Shown here piece by piece: positions 8,509 to 17,209 of a stretch of DNA of 64,000 nt. This DNA is from an uncultured Tenacibaculum sp. GTDB lineage: Bacteria > Bacteroidota > Bacteroidia > Flavobacteriales > Flavobacteriaceae. The notes under the pieces are model-generated. The model was not told the DNA's origin. It saw only the letters and a program-made list of their open reading frames with translations, and ran no database searches. The position numbers and the translations under genes are program-made. Each line of letters starts with the position of its first letter. Position 1 is the stretch's first letter. The stretch spans positions 186,001 to 250,000 of the forward strand of contig NZ_CANMAX010000002.1 of assembly GCF_947495995.1 (NCBI RefSeq). Direction: 5' to 3'.

Positions 8509-9309
8509 TTAATTATAGTATTCATAAGTACGTTCAATAATATTTTTAGGGAAAATACCTTGATCAAACTCAGTTTTCTTAATCCAATTTCCTTTCTCAT
8601 CAAACTCATATTTGTATATCCATTTACTAGTTAATTTTCCATTAGGATTAAGAATATTCTCTTCTATTTTATTTCCCCCATCATCATACACAAAATCATA
8701 ATGACTTTTTATATTTTTACCAAAAGGATCGTAAGTATTAATTCGAATATTTCTTCCAGAGTCATCATATTCAAACGTCCTTTTATTAAGCGCAGTATCT
8801 GGGTTATATACGTATTTTTGAGTACGCTCAATTTTATTACCTTTTTCATCATACTTAAAAAAACGTTCTAAGGTTAATTTATCACTGGCATCATAAATTT
8901 CATCTTTAATCTTTAACCCTTTTTCATTGTAACTATAAATCCACCTATAAATTAGTTTATCACTATTTTCCACATAACAATACATGGCAGTTTTTTCATT
9001 TTTTTCGTTGTACTTAGGTATGAATTGATTTCCAACACCATCAAAATTATACAGTAATTCATTTATTATTTTACCATCTTGGTCAAAGTTTTTTACTTCT
9101 TTTTTATAATGGTTTTCTTGCTTTTTTTCTTCAAGGATTTCGTATGAAAGCTCAGTGTAAGATTTTACTTTACCTTTTAAGTTTTCAGTTCGCCAATCAT
9201 TTTTACTTGTGTTATTATTGCAGCTAGTATAAGTAATAAGCACTAAAAATAACATTACAAATATTTTAAGCAAGCTTATAGCTTCTTTGAAGGTTGAAAT
9301 TTTATACAT
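8509..9309 (-). CDS. Lipoprotein with RHS/YD-like repeats
   Basis: The 266-residue protein has a hydrophobic N-terminus ending in LITYTSCNNN, a lipoprotein signal with Cys at about position 30. The mature part is built of repeats such as YDEKGNKIERT, YDDSGRNIRI and YDDGGNKIEEN, the YD/RHS-type beta-strand repeat. Two methionines lie near the start; the first (9309) gives a long pre-region, and a later start at the MLFLVL segment is possible. It is probably anchored in the periplasm or outer membrane. It is the first gene of a two-gene unit. The function is unknown. Confidence 0.6.
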   Translation of the reverse strand: MYKISTFKEAISLLKIFVMLFLVLITYTSCNNNTSKNDWRTENLKGKVKSYTELSYEILEEKKQENHYKKEVKNFDQDGKIINELLYNFDGVGNQFIPKYNEKNEKTAMYCYVENSDKLIYRWIYSYNEKGLKIKDEIYDASDKLTLERFFKYDEKGNKIERTQKYVYNPDTALNKRTFEYDDSGRNIRINTYDPFGKNIKSHYDFVYDDGGNKIEENILNPNGKLTSKWIYKYEFDEKGNWIKKTEFDQGIFPKNIIERTYEYYN

Positions 9310-9430
9310 GGTTCTATAATATTCAATTAGTTATTCAAATATATAGAACCATGAAGTTGTTTATAAAGTAGATTCGATATTCGAAAGGTACGACTTTATA
9401 TTAGTAGCTTTAAATATGTGAAAAGGTTAT

Positions 9431-10702
9431 TTAGTTTAGCTTTTCTGTAATTTTTTCTAGAGCTAAATTATGAATACTTCCAATATGAGTATGTTTTTTT
9501 GATGTATCAGGCTCGTAAAAGCCATTTTCTACCTCTGAACTTATCTTTTGATAAGCTTCTCTAAAAGGAACTCCATTTGTTACTAGATTATTAATATTAT
9601 CAACCGTGAATAAGTATTTGTACTTATCATCATTAATATCTACATCTTTAACTATAATTTGTTTGATACTATAATTAAATATATCTATAACATTTTTAGT
9701 GTTTTCAATAGCTTTAATACTGTTTTCTTTTAATAACTGATAATCTCTGTGATATCCACTAGGTAAATTGTTTGTAAGCAATAACATTTCTGTTTGAACA
9801 GCTTGTATTTGATTACACTTTCCTCTAATCAATTCAAAAACATCTGGATTCTTTTTATGAGGCATAATACTACTTCCGGTAGTTAGTTCATCAGGAAAAG
9901 AGATAAAACCAAAATTTTGGCTCATATATAAACAAATATCCATAGAAAATTTACTTAACGTATTTGCTAAATTACCAAGTGAACTGGCTAATATTCGTTC
10001 ATTTTTTCCTCTTGCCATTTGAGCAGCAACAACATTGTATTTTAATGTTGAAAAATTAAGTTCTTTAGTTGTAAATTCTCTATCAATAGGAAAAGAACTA
10101 CCGTATCCAGCAGCAGAACCTAAAGGATTTTGATCTACAATTTTTAATGTTGCAGTTAGCAATTCAATATCATCTAATAAAGTTTCAGCATAAGCAGAAA
10201 ACCATAAACCAAAAGAAGAAGGCATGGCAACTTGTAAATGTGTATATCCTGGCAATAATTTATGCTGATGAGTTTCTGCTAAAGAAATTAAGGTTTTAAA
10301 TAAAGTTTTAACCTTTTCAAGAATAACTGTGATTTCATTTTTGTAATACAGTTGCAAGGCCACCAAAACTTGATCGTTTCTAGATCTTGCAGTGTGTATT
10401 TTTTTACCAACTTCACCTAGTTTAAGTGTTAGTTCGTATTCTATTTTTGAGTGAACATCTTCAAATGTTTGGTCTATTTTGAAGTTGTTTTGTGTTATTT
10501 CATCTAATAAATGATCTAATTCTTTTACAAGAATGTTGGCTTCTTCATGAGAAATAATTCCTACAGAAGCCAACATTTTTGCATGTGCTTTTGAAGCTAG
10601 TACATCGTATTTTGCAATAAATAGATCAATCTCTCTATCGTTTCCTACTGTAAAATCTTCAATAGCTTGATCTAATGAAAACTCTTTTTTCCAAAGTTTC
10701 AT
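9431..10702 (-). CDS. argH: Argininosuccinate lyase
   Basis: This enzyme splits argininosuccinate into arginine and fumarate, the last arginine step. At 423 residues it is shorter than ArgH of Escherichia coli at the C-terminus but complete for the core. HTARSRNDQ near residue 103 is the substrate-binding segment, PGYTHLQ near 151 holds the conserved His, and the flexible catalytic loop GSSIMPHKKNPD spans 276-287. It is the last gene of the minus-strand arginine operon, separated from argE by a small secreted protein gene. There is no N-terminal or C-terminal acetyltransferase fusion. Confidence 0.95.
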   Translation of the reverse strand: MKLWKKEFSLDQAIEDFTVGNDREIDLFIAKYDVLASKAHAKMLASVGIISHEEANILVKELDHLLDEITQNNFKIDQTFEDVHSKIEYELTLKLGEVGKKIHTARSRNDQVLVALQLYYKNEITVILEKVKTLFKTLISLAETHQHKLLPGYTHLQVAMPSSFGLWFSAYAETLLDDIELLTATLKIVDQNPLGSAAGYGSSFPIDREFTTKELNFSTLKYNVVAAQMARGKNERILASSLGNLANTLSKFSMDICLYMSQNFGFISFPDELTTGSSIMPHKKNPDVFELIRGKCNQIQAVQTEMLLLTNNLPSGYHRDYQLLKENSIKAIENTKNVIDIFNYSIKQIIVKDVDINDDKYKYLFTVDNINNLVTNGVPFREAYQKISSEVENGFYEPDTSKKHTHIGSIHNLALEKITEKLN

Positions 10703-10723
10703 TTAAGTTGTTTTTTAAAATTT

Positions 10724-11134
10724 TTATCTACTTGCAGTGAGATTATTATCATCTATAATCTCAAGTACACAAGTTCTTGCTCTACAGACTCCACGTCCAA
10801 CAATTCTAAGCTCAGCAATAGTTTTTCCATGTCTTTTTTTGATAACAGGAGCACTAAAAAGTCTTGTGTCATTCAATCTATTGTTATGTAATTCTTTAGA
10901 ATTTGTACGACCAATATGGGTAATCATATTGTTTTCAGCTTTTACCCAAACCGTAATCGTTCTTCTGAAGTTAGTTTTAAGATTGATTGTTGCAAAACCA
11001 TTCGGTGTTATACAATTACTATATGCTTTATACCAGCCATCTGGTAAGGTTTCTTTTTTGTTCTCTTTTTCTTGAGCAAACATTGAAAAACTAAATAGTA
11101 AGGTTAAACAGAAGGTAAATATTTTTTTTTTCAT
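10724..11134 (-). CDS. Small secreted protein inserted in the arginine operon
   Basis: From the ATG at 11134 the protein has 136 residues and begins with a signal peptide (KKKIFTFCLTLLFSFSMFAQ). An ATG four codons earlier is possible but adds a polar stretch. The mature part includes GWYKAYSNCITPNGFATI and ends near GRGVCRARTCVLEI, with three cysteines that could form a disulfide. I recognise no family. It lies 56 bp after argE and 21 bp before argH, so it is likely cotranscribed with them, although nothing in it suggests arginine metabolism. Its function is unknown. Confidence 0.6.
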   Translation of the reverse strand: MKKKIFTFCLTLLFSFSMFAQEKENKKETLPDGWYKAYSNCITPNGFATINLKTNFRRTITVWVKAENNMITHIGRTNSKELHNNRLNDTRLFSAPVIKKRHGKTIAELRIVGRGVCRARTCVLEIIDDNNLTASR

Positions 11135-11190
11135 AATTAATTGCATTTTAGTTAAAATACTACTGAAAAACCATCAAAAATCGTTCCGTT

Positions 11191-12258
11191 TTACTCTTTT
11201 AGAACAGAAGTTAAAATCTTAATATAGAGATCTATTCCTTCTTTAATTTCATCAATATAAATAAACTCATCTGCGGTATGAGAACGCCTACTATCACCAG
11301 GACCTAATTTTACAGATTGACAGCTTAAAACTGACTGATCTGATAGGGTAGGAGAACCATAAGTTTCTCTTCCTAAAGCAATACCAGCTTGTATTAATTC
11401 GTGATTTTTATCTATTGATGATGAATTTAAACGTAAACTTCTCGGTACAATCTCACAAGGAGCTTCATTTTGTAATAAATCAGCAATTTCTTGATTTGTA
11501 TATTTATCGTTTACACGAACATCTACAACCAAATCTACTGCAGATGGAACCGCGTTATGTTGTTTTCCTGCGTTAATTTGTGTGACGGTCATTTTCACAT
11601 CGCCTAAAACTTCCGAAGTTTTATCAAACGTGTAGTTTTTAAACCATTCTAAAACCTCTATAGTATTGTAAATTGGATTATCCTCATTAGGATGTGCAGC
11701 GTGACTCGGTGTTCCTTTGACTTTAGCATCAAAAACAATCAATCCTTTTTCGGCAATAGCTAATTGCATTAATGTTGGTTCTCCAACAATGGCTACGTCA
11801 ATTTTAGGAATTATAGATAACATGCTATTTAATCCGTTTGAACCACTACTTTCTTCTTCAGCAGAACCAACAAAAACTAAATTATAGTTTAAATTTTCTT
11901 GATGATAAAAATGAGTGAATGTTGCTAATAAAGAAACCAAACATCCTCCAGCATCGTTACTTCCTAAACCATATAATTTTCCATCTTCTACAATGGCTTT
12001 ATGTGGATTTTTTGTGTATCCGTTGTTTGGATAAACAGTATCGTGATGAGAGTTTAGTAAAATAGTTGGTTTACTTTCATCAAAATATTTATTGATAGCC
12101 CAAATATTATTATTGGTTCTCTTATAATCGATACTATGAATCGTACACCAATAGGCTAAAGCTTCCGCAGTTTTATCTTCTTCTGAAGAAAACGATGGAA
12201 TCTCTATAAGTTTTTTTAAGAGATCGATAGCGCTATAGGTAAGTTCTTTTTGTGTCAT
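11191..12258 (-). CDS. argE: M20-family deacylase for N-acyl-citrulline/ornithine (ArgE-like)
   Basis: This zinc-dependent hydrolase removes the acyl group from the arginine intermediate. M20 motifs are visible: NSHHDTVYP holds the first metal His and Asp, GSNDAGGC the bridging Asp, GSAEEESSGSNG the catalytic Glu pair, and ARGRE-like C-terminal region ends with a metal His (RRSHTADEF). The start at ATG 12258 overlaps the argB stop (TAATG); an upstream ATG at 12279 would lie inside argB. Because the operon has an ArgF' transcarbamylase acting on acyl-ornithine, the natural substrate is probably acyl-citrulline rather than acyl-ornithine. This is inference from the pathway. Confidence 0.85.
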   Translation of the reverse strand: MTQKELTYSAIDLLKKLIEIPSFSSEEDKTAEALAYWCTIHSIDYKRTNNNIWAINKYFDESKPTILLNSHHDTVYPNNGYTKNPHKAIVEDGKLYGLGSNDAGGCLVSLLATFTHFYHQENLNYNLVFVGSAEEESSGSNGLNSMLSIIPKIDVAIVGEPTLMQLAIAEKGLIVFDAKVKGTPSHAAHPNEDNPIYNTIEVLEWFKNYTFDKTSEVLGDVKMTVTQINAGKQHNAVPSAVDLVVDVRVNDKYTNQEIADLLQNEAPCEIVPRSLRLNSSSIDKNHELIQAGIALGRETYGSPTLSDQSVLSCQSVKLGPGDSRRSHTADEFIYIDEIKEGIDLYIKILTSVLKE

Positions 12259-13034
12259 TATTGTTGAAACGTTGTACATTTTACATTCGTGTTAAAAGGC
12301 ATTGTGTTATTTCCTATGTGAACACTGTTTACACCTTTTTTAATTGCTTGTAAACAGTTATGTATTTTAGGAAGCATGCCTTCATTAATTATTTCGTTAC
12401 GCTTTAAATCTTCAAATATCTTTTCATCAATCTTTTCAACTACGGAACCATCGTCTGTAATATCTGTTAATACACCATTTTTTTCAAAACAGTAATAAAG
12501 CGCAACTTTATATGATTTAGATAAAGCTATTGCTAATTCAGCAGCAATAGTATCTGCATTTGTATTTAGTAATTGTCCGTTCTCATCGTGTGTAATGGCA
12601 CAAAAAATCGGACTAATTTTATTGTCTAGTAAAATCCGAGAAGTCTCAGTGTTTATTTCAACAACATCACCAACAAAACCATAATCTATAGTAGTTACAG
12701 GTCTTTTTACAGAAACAATAGTATTGCCGTCTGCACCAGAAAAGCCAATACTATTACATTTTCTAGCTTGTAATTGAGCAACAATATTCTTGTTGATTTT
12801 TCCACCGTAAACCATCGTTATAATCTCTAAAGTATCAGCATCAGTAATTCTACGTCCATTAATCATATTAGGACTAATTCCCATTTTTACTGATAATTCA
12901 GAAGCAGCTCTTCCACCACCATGAACTAAAATTTTTGGCGATTCAAGTTTGGCAAAATCATCAAGGAAATCACCCAATAATTTTTCGTTATTGATTACGT
13001 TTCCTCCAATTTTTATAATTTTTAATTCTTGCAT
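12258..13034 (-). CDS. argB: N-acetyl (or N-succinyl) glutamate kinase
   Basis: This enzyme phosphorylates the acylated glutamate side chain, the second step of the pathway. The 258-residue length and motifs fit the amino acid kinase family: KIGGNVI near residue 9 (Lys binding phosphate), VHGGGRAASELS near 38 (acylglutamate site), NADTIAAELA near 155 and the C-terminal INEGMLPKI. It lacks the N-terminal helix typical of hexameric, arginine-inhibited ArgB enzymes, so feedback inhibition by arginine may be absent; this is inference. It starts one base after the argF' stop region and overlaps the argE start. Confidence 0.88.
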   Translation of the reverse strand: MQELKIIKIGGNVINNEKLLGDFLDDFAKLESPKILVHGGGRAASELSVKMGISPNMINGRRITDADTLEIITMVYGGKINKNIVAQLQARKCNSIGFSGADGNTIVSVKRPVTTIDYGFVGDVVEINTETSRILLDNKISPIFCAITHDENGQLLNTNADTIAAELAIALSKSYKVALYYCFEKNGVLTDITDDGSVVEKIDEKIFEDLKRNEIINEGMLPKIHNCLQAIKKGVNSVHIGNNTMPFNTNVKCTTFQQ

Positions 13035-13035
13035 G

Positions 13036-13971
13036 TTATAAGTTTTCGAGGATGTTTTTTAAAACAACCTGAGCTGCATATGTTCTATTGTTTGCCTGAT
13101 TTATTACTAAAGAATTATCAGAATCTAAAACTGCATCTTCAACAACAACATTTCTTCTTACAGGTAAGCAATGCATAAATTTAGCATTATTAAGCTTATG
13201 TTGTGTAATCATCCAATTGCTATCTTGACTTAATATTTGTCCGTAATCCGCATAAGAACTCCAGTTTTTCACATAAACAAAATCCGCATTTTTTAAAGCC
13301 TCTTCTTGATCGTAATTTACCTGAGTGTCTTTTGTGATTTCAGTACTTAATTCATAACCTTTCGGATGTGTAATTGTTAGATTTACAGGTAATTTTTGCA
13401 TCATATTTACAAAAGAATTCGCTACAGATTGTGGTAAAGCTTTAGGATGTGGTGCCCAAGACAAAACAACATTTGGTTTTTCATTTTTATGAAACTCATT
13501 AATAGTAATAGCATCTGCTAATGCTTGTAACGGATGCGCTGTTGAGCTTTCTAAATTCACTACAGGAACATCTGCGTATTTTGAGAAACTATTCATAATT
13601 ACTTCTGCATAATCCAATTCTTTATCTTTTAGTGTTGGAAATGCTCTTACTGCAATTATATCTGCATATTGCGCAATTACTTTTGCCGCTTCTTTAATAT
13701 GCTCAGAAGTGGACAAATTCATTACAGTTCCGTCTTCAAATTCTAAATTCCAAGAATTACTAATTTGCAAGCAAATAACATCCATTCCTAGATTTTTAGC
13801 AGCTTTTTCAGTACTTAATCTAGTTCTTAAACTAGCATTAAAAAACAACATTACTAAGGTTTTATTTTTACCTAAGTTTTTATGCTCAAATGGAGCTTTT
13901 TTTAATGCTATTGCTTCTGTTATTGTTTGGGGTATATTTTTAATATCATTGATTTCAGTATATTTTTTCAT
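13036..13971 (-). CDS. argF': N-acyl-L-ornithine transcarbamylase (ArgF')
   Basis: This enzyme transfers the carbamoyl group to acylated ornithine, giving acyl-citrulline. It has the transcarbamylase phosphate loop variant FFNASLRTRLS, HPLQALADA for the carbamoyl site, WAPHPKALPQ and the C-terminal HCLPVRRN. LPVRRN and HPLQ are those of the SOTCase/AOTCase group, not of ordinary ornithine transcarbamylase. The start at ATG 13971 (MKKYTEI) fits the family; an ATG at 14001 adds ten poorly matched residues from within a repeat-flanked spacer. Whether the acyl group is acetyl or succinyl cannot be settled: the loop that discriminates them reads STSEHIKEAA here. Confidence 0.85.
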   Translation of the reverse strand: MKKYTEINDIKNIPQTITEAIALKKAPFEHKNLGKNKTLVMLFFNASLRTRLSTEKAAKNLGMDVICLQISNSWNLEFEDGTVMNLSTSEHIKEAAKVIAQYADIIAVRAFPTLKDKELDYAEVIMNSFSKYADVPVVNLESSTAHPLQALADAITINEFHKNEKPNVVLSWAPHPKALPQSVANSFVNMMQKLPVNLTITHPKGYELSTEITKDTQVNYDQEEALKNADFVYVKNWSSYADYGQILSQDSNWMITQHKLNNAKFMHCLPVRRNVVVEDAVLDSDNSLVINQANNRTYAAQVVLKNILENL

Positions 13972-13996
13972 GGGTTTGAGTGTTAAAAGTGTTGGC

Positions 13997-14118
13997 GTCA
14001 TTGCGAATGAAATGAAGCAATCATAATTTTTTATTAATAGATTCCTTCGTTAATTCTTTCCTCGGAATGACTACTGTTTTTGGCAGTAGTAGAAAAGAGA
14101 TAAACATTCAGTATGACA
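13997..14118 (-). repeat. Intergenic palindromic repeat between argD and argF'
   Basis: Two imperfect inverted arms, 13997-14022 (starting GTCATTGCGAATGAAATGAA) and 14040-14071 (ending TTTCCTCGGAATGAC), face each other, and a third related half lies at about 14079-14118 ending ATTCAGTATGACAG. Such GTCATT...GAAGCAATC palindromes are familiar mobile-like extragenic repeats in Bacteroidota genomes. In RNA each would fold into a stem. Being inside an operon, it may modulate mRNA stability rather than terminate. Confidence 0.7.
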
Positions 14119-14130
14119 GATAATTAATTT

Positions 14131-15270
14131 TTATACTTTTTGTAACTCTAATGCTTTTGTTAATGCATTGATAAAAACATCTACATGTTCTTTCTTAACG
14201 GTTAATGAAGGAAGAATACGTAGTAAGTTCGAATTTTTAGAACTTCCTGTAAAGATGTGATGATTATAAATCAATTCTTTACGTAACTCTGCAATTGGGA
14301 AGTCAAATTCTAAACCAAGCATTAATCCCCGTCCTTTTACTTTTTTTATTTCTGAAATTTGTGATACTTTGTGAATAAAATAGGTTGAAATTTCATCAAC
14401 ATTATCTAATAGTTTTTCTTGCTGAATCGTTTCTATAACTGCTAAAGCAGCAGTACAAGCCAAATGATTTCCACCAAAAGTGGTTCCTAATAAACCAAAT
14501 GATGCTTTAATTTTCGGATGAATTAAAATTCCTCCCACAGGAAAACCATTTCCCATTCCTTTAGCCATTGAAATAATATCTGGTTCTATTCCATGTTTTT
14601 GAAAAGCAAAGAAATCACCGGTTCTACCAAAACCAGATTGAACTTCATCAGCGATCAATAAGGTGCCGAATTGTTTACAAAGTTGTTCTACAGTTTTGTA
14701 AAACGCTGTAGAAGCTTCATCTAAACCTCCAACTCCTTGAATAATTTCTGTGATTATTGCGCAAACATCTCCTTTAGCCAAAATCTTAGTTAAAGCTTCG
14801 ATGTCTCCAAACTCAACGAATTCAACGGCTTGTTGTGCGTTAATTGGTGCAACAATTTTCGGATTATCTGTTGCAGCTACAGCTGCCGAAGTTCTACCGT
14901 GAAATGCATTTTTAAAAGCTACTACTTTATGTTTTTGCGTATGAAAAGAGGCTAATTTTATAGCATTTTCGTTGGCTTCTGCTCCAGAATTACATAAAAA
15001 TAACTCGTAAAGGTTGCATCCAGATATGGTTGTTAATTTATCTGCTAGTTGTTGTTGTAACGGATTTTGAATAGAATTACTATAAAATCCAATATTTGCT
15101 AGTTGTTGTTGTAATTTTCCTACGTAAGTAGGGTGAGAATGACCAATGGAAATCACTGCATGTCCTCCGTATAAGTCTAAATATTGTGTGCCATTTTCAT
15201 CATACACATATACATCTTTAGCCTTTACAGGAGTGATATCGAATAATGGATAAACGTTAAATAAACTCAT
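14131..15270 (-). CDS. argD: Acyl-ornithine aminotransferase (class III PLP)
   Basis: This PLP enzyme converts acylated glutamate semialdehyde to acyl-ornithine. The 379-residue protein carries the class-III motifs: CNSGAEANENAIKLA near 93 for the phosphate pocket, FHGRTSAA near 123, ADEVQSGFGRTG near 207 with the cofactor Asp, and Lys237 in SMAKGMGNGFPVGG for the Schiff base. The start overlaps the proC stop in an ATGA. An ornithine aminotransferase function is possible, but the operon and absence of another ArgD in view support the biosynthetic role. Confidence 0.92.
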   Translation of the reverse strand: MSLFNVYPLFDITPVKAKDVYVYDENGTQYLDLYGGHAVISIGHSHPTYVGKLQQQLANIGFYSNSIQNPLQQQLADKLTTISGCNLYELFLCNSGAEANENAIKLASFHTQKHKVVAFKNAFHGRTSAAVAATDNPKIVAPINAQQAVEFVEFGDIEALTKILAKGDVCAIITEIIQGVGGLDEASTAFYKTVEQLCKQFGTLLIADEVQSGFGRTGDFFAFQKHGIEPDIISMAKGMGNGFPVGGILIHPKIKASFGLLGTTFGGNHLACTAALAVIETIQQEKLLDNVDEISTYFIHKVSQISEIKKVKGRGLMLGLEFDFPIAELRKELIYNHHIFTGSSKNSNLLRILPSLTVKKEHVDVFINALTKALELQKV

Positions 15271-16067
15271 ATTTGTTCTTTTTTAATAGTGTTAATTTTA
15301 TTGAAAGAAGCAACCATTCCTTGAATTAATGAAGAACTTAAACCTTTGTGTTCCATTTCATTTAAACCTTCAATTGTACATCCTTTCGGTGTAGTTACTT
15401 TATCGATCTCTTGCTCTGGATGATTTCCAGATTGAATTAATAAGTTAGCAGCTCCTTCACTTGTGAACATCGCTAATTCCTGTGCTTCTTTAGCATCAAA
15501 ACCTAATTGAATAGCAGCCTGTGTAGTTGCACGAATTAAACGCATCCAAAACGCAATTCCACTTGCACATACCACGGTTGCAGCTTGCATTAAGTTTTCA
15601 GGAATAATCATGCTATTTCCAAGTTGATTGAAAATAGATTCAGCAATAGTAATTTTACTAGTATCATTAGTATTGGCAGAAATACAAGTCATCGATTTTT
15701 CTACTGCAATTGCTGTATTAGGCATTGCCCTTATAATTGAAAAACCTTGACCTAAAATGTTTTCAATTTTTTCTATGGAAAAACCTGTGATTGTTGAAAT
15801 TACAAGTTGTTCTTTATTGATATATTCTTTAGATTGAAACAAGATTTCTTCTAACTGTTTTGGTTGAACTGCAAAAATTAAAACATCAGAATTTTGAATT
15901 GCTTCACTATTATTACTGGTGATAACAATATTCTCTTGTTTTGGTAAATCGTTTAATTCACTTACATTTCTTTTAGTTAAGTACAGTGAATTAAAGTTCT
16001 GACCTTTTATCAATCCTTTAGCTATGGATTTTCCTAAGTTTCCTGTTCCTATGATTGCTATTTTCAT
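15267..16067 (-). CDS. proC: Pyrroline-5-carboxylate reductase
   Basis: This NAD(P)H enzyme makes proline from pyrroline-5-carboxylate. The N-terminal Rossmann motif is IGTGNLGKSIAKGL, and the C-terminal signature is GCTIEGLNEMEHKGL with the preceding TTPKG. The 266-residue length is normal. It lies in the middle of the arginine operon, which is common in Flavobacteriaceae and couples proline formation to the glutamate/ornithine branch. An acyl-ornithine-related reductase role is conceivable but not needed to explain it. It is translationally coupled to argD. Confidence 0.92.
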   Translation of the reverse strand: MKIAIIGTGNLGKSIAKGLIKGQNFNSLYLTKRNVSELNDLPKQENIVITSNNSEAIQNSDVLIFAVQPKQLEEILFQSKEYINKEQLVISTITGFSIEKIENILGQGFSIIRAMPNTAIAVEKSMTCISANTNDTSKITIAESIFNQLGNSMIIPENLMQAATVVCASGIAFWMRLIRATTQAAIQLGFDAKEAQELAMFTSEGAANLLIQSGNHPEQEIDKVTTPKGCTIEGLNEMEHKGLSSSLIQGMVASFNKINTIKKEQI

Positions 16068-16113
16068 GATTTCATTTATAGTTGATAAAGAGATTATCTA
16101 AAAATTGTAATTC

Positions 16114-16191
16114 GTCAAACTGAACTCGTTTCAGTTTCTCATCATAATTAATTATCTACCCGGTGAGATTCTGAAATAAATTCAGAATGAC
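16114..16191 (-). repeat. Intergenic palindromic repeat between argC and proC
   Basis: Two 27-base arms face each other: 16114-16140 starts GTCAAACTGAACTCGTTTCA and 16165-16191 ends AATAAATTCAGAATGAC. Each arm is itself partly palindromic (CTGAA...TTCAG), and the two agree at the GTCA, CTGAA, TTTCAG and CTC positions. This matches a type of extragenic repeat seen widely in Flavobacteriia. It occupies the 164-bp argC-proC gap, which is otherwise featureless AT-rich DNA. Confidence 0.7.
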
Positions 16192-16231
16192 GTTTGAAAT
16201 ACGAATTATATATTCTCTTATAGTTTAATAT

Positions 16232-17209
16232 TTAGAAAAAATTAGCTTTTAATTGTAGTCCTTCAGTCTCTTCAAAACCAAACATTAAATTCATGTTTTG
16301 TACTGCTTGTCCAGAAGCTCCTTTTAATAAATTATCAATACAACTTGTGATTAATAATTGATTCTCATGTTTATGAACATGTATTAAACATTTATTGGTG
16401 TTCACTACTTGCTTCAGATGTAAAGTTTGGTCAGCAACAAAAGTGAAAGCAGCGTCTTTATAAAACTCTTTATAAATTTTAATAGCTTCTTCTTCTGAAC
16501 CTGAAAATTCTGTATAAACAGTAGCAAATATTCCTCTAGAAAAGTTTCCTCTATTCGGTAAGAATAAAACTTGGTGTTTACTTTCTGATTGAAATTTTTC
16601 TATGGTTTGATAAATCTCTCCTAAATGTTGATGCGTAAAAGGCTTGTAATAGGAAAAGTTATTATCTCTCCAGGTAAAATGTGTTGTTTTCGATAAACTA
16701 GTTCCTGCACCAGTTGTACCAGTTACAGCATTTACATGAATGTTATTTTTGATTAGTTTTTCTGATGCTAAAGGAGCAATAGCTAATTGAATCGCAGTAG
16801 CAAAACAACCTGGATTTGCAATATAATTCGCATTAATTATTTCCTCTTTATTGATTTCAGGTAAGCCATATATGTATTCATTTCCTTGAAATACTTTATC
16901 GTTTACAAGTCTGAACTCATTACTTAAATCAATAATTTTTGTAGTATCAGAAAATTGATGTTCCGCAAGAAATTTACCAGAATTTCCGTGTCCTAAACAC
17001 AAGAATAAAACATCAACATTAGTATTAATTGTGTGTGTAAATTTTTGATCTATAGATCCAACTAAATCTTGATGAACCGCGCTAATTGGATTACCAGCAT
17101 TTGAAGTACTGAAAACAAAATCAATTAAGACTTCTTTATGATGTATTAATAATCTAATTAATTCTCCTGCTGTATAACCAGCTCCACCTATAATTCCAGC
17201 TTTAATCAT
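16232..17209 (-). CDS. argC: N-acyl-gamma-glutamyl-phosphate reductase
   Basis: This enzyme reduces acylglutamyl phosphate to the semialdehyde with NADPH. The N-terminus has the Rossmann sequence GIIGGAGYTAGELIRLL, and the active-site Cys135 sits in ANPGCFATAIQLA, the ArgC signature. The GTTGAGTSLSKTTHF segment follows. The length of 325 residues is normal. The start overlaps the end of argG by eight bases. A palindromic repeat separates it from proC downstream. Confidence 0.93.
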   Translation of the reverse strand: MIKAGIIGGAGYTAGELIRLLIHHKEVLIDFVFSTSNAGNPISAVHQDLVGSIDQKFTHTINTNVDVLFLCLGHGNSGKFLAEHQFSDTTKIIDLSNEFRLVNDKVFQGNEYIYGLPEINKEEIINANYIANPGCFATAIQLAIAPLASEKLIKNNIHVNAVTGTTGAGTSLSKTTHFTWRDNNFSYYKPFTHQHLGEIYQTIEKFQSESKHQVLFLPNRGNFSRGIFATVYTEFSGSEEEAIKIYKEFYKDAAFTFVADQTLHLKQVVNTNKCLIHVHKHENQLLITSCIDNLLKGASGQAVQNMNLMFGFEETEGLQLKANFF

